A stretch of DNA of 7,707 nucleotides from the NCBI RefSeq assembly GCF_024699075.1, contig NZ_JAILQF010000252.1, forward strand, positions 1 to 7,707. The letters are read 5' to 3'. The notes under the pieces were generated by a model. It saw only the letters and a list, made by a program, of their open reading frames with translations, was not told where the DNA came from and made no database searches. Position numbers and translations under genes: made by a program. This DNA is from Butyrivibrio sp. Lineage in GTDB: Bacteria; Bacillota_A; Clostridia; Lachnospirales; Lachnospiraceae. Positions 5,219 to 7,707 of this stretch are shown in pieces (position 1 is the stretch's first letter; each line of letters opens with the position of its first letter).

Positions 5219-6664
5219 ATGCCGCAGGATTTTGATATAAACAGCATACCGGAAAGAACCCGTAAGCCAATCAGGGTCCTGCATGTTTTTGGTCGCCTTG
5301 GCCTTGGCGGCGCAGAAAGCCGCATAATGGACCTTTACAGGAACATAGATAAGAGCCGTGTTCAGTTCGACTTTCTCGTTCACTCTGATGCAGTACTTCC
5401 CAAGGGAGTTAAGTATTCATCAGAAGAACTTATGAAAGTAAGAAAGCCTGAGTATTTTGATGAAGAGATTAAAAGGCTTGGAGGCCATATATACGCAGTT
5501 CCAAGGCTTAACAGTAAGAGCATTCTCAAATATAAAGGCTATATAAATGAGTTCTTTAAAGCTAACAGAGGTAAGTGGAATGTAGTTCAGGGTCATATGA
5601 CAAGTACTGCAGCCATCTATCTTCCTATAGCTAAGAATTATGGTGCCGGTATTACAGCTTCCCACGTTAGAAGTGGCGGTACAGATCCTGGACTTAAGGG
5701 GAAACTTACTGAGTTTTTAAGAAAACCCTTTAAGAAGGAAGGCACAGCTGATTACTACCTTTCATGTACTATTGCAGCTGCAAGACATGTATATGGCGAT
5801 GAACTTGTAGATGCAGGTAAGGTCAATATCATACCTAATGCTATAAGTGTTGATAAATTTAGTTATAATGAAGATGTAAGGAATAAGATAAGGAATGAGC
5901 TTGGTATATCCAATGCCATAGTAATAGGCCATGTTGGAAGATTTCATTATGCCAAGAATCATGAATTTTTAATAAGAGTTTTCGCTCAGGTAGTCCAGCT
6001 TATAAGAGAAGATAATAAGGGTAGATATACTCTTATATATGGGCTCCCACTTCGTCTTATGCTCCTTGGAGAAGGACCTTTAATGGACGATGCCAAGAAG
6101 CTTGCCCGTGAACTTGAGATGGATTCAAGGATTTTATTTCTTGGCAATAAATCTAATGTTGCAGATTACTATCAGGCAATGGATTATTTCTGCTTTCCTT
6201 CAAGATATGAAGGGCTTCCAGGCACTGTTGTGGAAGCACAGGCATCAGGACTTCAGTGTCTTATTTCAGATTCCATTACGCCTGAAGTAGATATAACAAG
6301 GCTTGTAAGTCGTATGTCCATTGAGGATGATCCTAGAATATGGGCTGAGAAAATTTTAAACGACTTTGTTCCGAGGCAGGATATATATGCTCACGAAGTT
6401 CCTGATGAGCGTTATGATAATGCCTTTGACAGAATATATGACAAGGATCAGGGATACGGAAGAATTCCTGAGGGTACGGGGAAAGTGCTTGTAGACCTCC
6501 CTGAGGAGCATCCTTATGACAGGGCGCATACATCAGTATATCTTGCAGAGACTATTAAGAAGGCAGGATTTGATGTAAGGACTCAGGCAGTGATGATGAC
6601 ATACTTCTATGAACATGGATCATTTAGGGATGATGCCGGAAGAAACTTAAGAGAAGTACCGTAG
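5219..6664 (+). CDS. Family 4 glycosyltransferase, EpsF-like, with C-terminal insertion
   Basis: The 481-residue retaining GT-B glycosyltransferase would transfer a sugar from a nucleotide donor to a growing lipid-linked glycan at the inner membrane face. The acceptor domain starts after residue 17 with VLHVFGRLGLGGAES (20-34). The donor domain begins near GHVGRFHYAKNH (237-248) and contains LLGEGP (282-287), FLGNKSNVADYY (307-318) and the EX7E motif EGLPGTVVE with E331 and E339. The sequence CLISDSITPEVDIT (347-360) resembles EpsF-like exopolysaccharide transferases. Those are usually about 360-400 residues. The extra length lies mainly at about 386-440, an acidic and aromatic segment placed before the usual closing helix (AETIKKAGFDVRTQAVMMTYFYE, 443-465), and in a shorter insertion near 263-277. 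No frameshift is visible. AGGAGG at 5209-5214 is only 4 nt from the ATG. The donor sugar cannot be read from sequence. Confidence 0.88.
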   Translation: MPQDFDINSIPERTRKPIRVLHVFGRLGLGGAESRIMDLYRNIDKSRVQFDFLVHSDAVLPKGVKYSSEELMKVRKPEYFDEEIKRLGGHIYAVPRLNSKSILKYKGYINEFFKANRGKWNVVQGHMTSTAAIYLPIAKNYGAGITASHVRSGGTDPGLKGKLTEFLRKPFKKEGTADYYLSCTIAAARHVYGDELVDAGKVNIIPNAISVDKFSYNEDVRNKIRNELGISNAIVIGHVGRFHYAKNHEFLIRVFAQVVQLIREDNKGRYTLIYGLPLRLMLLGEGPLMDDAKKLARELEMDSRILFLGNKSNVADYYQAMDYFCFPSRYEGLPGTVVEAQASGLQCLISDSITPEVDITRLVSRMSIEDDPRIWAEKILNDFVPRQDIYAHEVPDERYDNAFDRIYDKDQGYGRIPEGTGKVLVDLPEEHPYDRAHTSVYLAETIKKAGFDVRTQAVMMTYFYEHGSFRDDAGRNLREVP

Positions 6665-6690
6665 CTACAAGAAAAGGAATAGTAAGTAAA

Positions 6691-7707
6691 ATGAAGAAAT
6701 TAATGCTGATCACCCCCATGCTTCATCAGGGCGGATTTGAGCGAGTATGTGTTACAACTGCAAGACTAATGCAGAAATATTATGATGTTACAGTCCTTAT
6801 TTTCTCAGATAAGGACATCAATTATGATGTCACAGGACTTAATATCGTCAATATCAATCTTCCAAGCAGGAAGGAAAAGTATGCCAAGGTTATAAATCTT
6901 ATAAAGAGAGTTATAAAAGTAAAGCAGCTCAAGAAGGAACTTGGCATAGATATATGTTACAGCTTTGGCTCATCTGCCAATTATGTTAATGCACTATCTA
7001 AGGGCAAAGAGAAGGTATTTACAGGTCTTCGCTGCTCTACAGATATGGAATCTCCTAAGCAGGTTAAGCTCTTTTGCAGTAAGGCAGACCAGGTTCTGTC
7101 ATGCTCTAAGGAAATAATGCGCCAGCTTAGCACAGAATATAATTATGATAAAAGTAGTTATATCTATAATCCTCTTGATGTTGAGACTATTAATAAACAG
7201 GCTACAGAGAAAATTGATGATCTTCCCTTTGGACTTAAAGACAGGCGCAAGGATTCAGATGATATAAAGCTTATAGTGTCAGTAGGAAGGCAGGATTATA
7301 TCAAGGGCTTCTGGCATCTTATCAAGGCGTTTTCAATTATTGCCAAAGACAATGACAAGGCTCGCCTTATGATACTTGGAACAGGTGACTGGTCACAGTA
7401 TCAGAAGCTTGCAGAAGATCTTGGAGTTAAGGACAAGGTTGCTTTTATGGGAATCAAGAAAAATCCTTTCCCATATGTTGCAGCATCGGATATGTACGTG
7501 CTGTCATCTAATCATGAAGGATTCCCAAATGCGCTTTTAGAGGCTATGGCACTTGGAAAGCCATGCATAGCTGCAGATTGTAAGACAGGCCCTAGGGAAA
7601 TAGTATTATCTGAAGATGAATATAACGCACTTCTTAAAATAAGACCTGATGGAAGTTCAACAGATAAGGCTATAGAAGGTGAGTATGGAATACTTGTACC
7701 TGATATG
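6691..7707 (+). CDS. Family 4 glycosyltransferase, 3' end beyond the window
   Basis: The frame stays open from the ATG to the last base, giving 339 residues of an incomplete protein. It is a GT-B family 4 transferase. HQGGFERV (12-19) is the N-terminal glycine-rich acceptor loop, SVGRQDYIKGFWHLI (197-211) opens the donor domain, LILGTGD-like MILGTGD (227-233) follows, and EGFPNALLE carries the EX7E pair E276 and E284. ADCKTGPREIV (295-305) matches a stretch common in exopolysaccharide transferases. Most of the fold is present; probably only the last few dozen residues are missing. The ribosome binding site is weak, AAGGA at 6674-6678 with about 12 nt spacing, and no other start codon exists downstream of the in-frame stop at 6631-6633. 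It lies 26 nt after the previous transferase and probably shares its transcript, acting at the next step of repeat-unit assembly. Confidence 0.9.
   Translation, partial: MKKLMLITPMLHQGGFERVCVTTARLMQKYYDVTVLIFSDKDINYDVTGLNIVNINLPSRKEKYAKVINLIKRVIKVKQLKKELGIDICYSFGSSANYVNALSKGKEKVFTGLRCSTDMESPKQVKLFCSKADQVLSCSKEIMRQLSTEYNYDKSSYIYNPLDVETINKQATEKIDDLPFGLKDRRKDSDDIKLIVSVGRQDYIKGFWHLIKAFSIIAKDNDKARLMILGTGDWSQYQKLAEDLGVKDKVAFMGIKKNPFPYVAASDMYVLSSNHEGFPNALLEAMALGKPCIAADCKTGPREIVLSEDEYNALLKIRPDGSSTDKAIEGEYGILVPDM

Overview
The window looks like part of a surface or exopolysaccharide biosynthesis locus from a low-GC Gram-positive bacterium. AT-rich codon use, strong GGAGG-type ribosome binding sites, extended -10 promoters and the protein types suggest a Lachnospiraceae member, perhaps Butyrivibrio-like. 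That placement is inference, because no 16S or other taxonomic marker is present. All six substantial genes lie on the + strand.

Region 1 (1-3051) carries a promoter with an extended -10 (64-72), a complete glutamine-dependent asparagine synthetase-like gene (148-2049) and a TupA-like ATP-grasp gene (2125-3051). Both proteins belong to families that make amide bonds, so a plausible shared role is amidation or amino-acid decoration of a glycan. A possible 8-codon ORF sits between them.

Region 2 (3052-3375) is a 324-base stretch without a gene, and it is the most unusual part of the window. In order it holds a weak terminator-like hairpin with a T8 tract, a possible promoter, and a nearly perfect 30-bp inverted repeat with a 25-nt loop. 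These are followed by a perfect 12-bp palindrome and two exact 23-nt direct repeats with an inverted copy between them, then an extended -10 promoter (TGGTATAAT) feeding the next gene. The middle inverted copy can pair with either flanking repeat, so two mutually exclusive hairpins are possible.

Region 3 (3376-7707) holds a WbpP/TviC-type UDP-N-acetylhexosamine 4-epimerase (3376-4350), a signal-less DUF2334-type polysaccharide deacetylase (4433-5194), an EpsF-like family 4 glycosyltransferase with an unusual C-terminal insertion (5219-6664), and a second family 4 glycosyltransferase cut by the window edge (6691-7707). Small gaps (24-82 nt) and good ribosome binding sites suggest one transcript. 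A coherent reading is that the epimerase supplies an N-acetylated sugar nucleotide, the two glycosyltransferases build a lipid-linked repeat unit, the deacetylase may free an amino group on a cytoplasmic intermediate, and the upstream pair may add amide-linked groups. No transposase, tRNA, rRNA, CRISPR array or cas gene was seen. No wholly new protein system is evident; the structured intergenic region is the best candidate for something undescribed.
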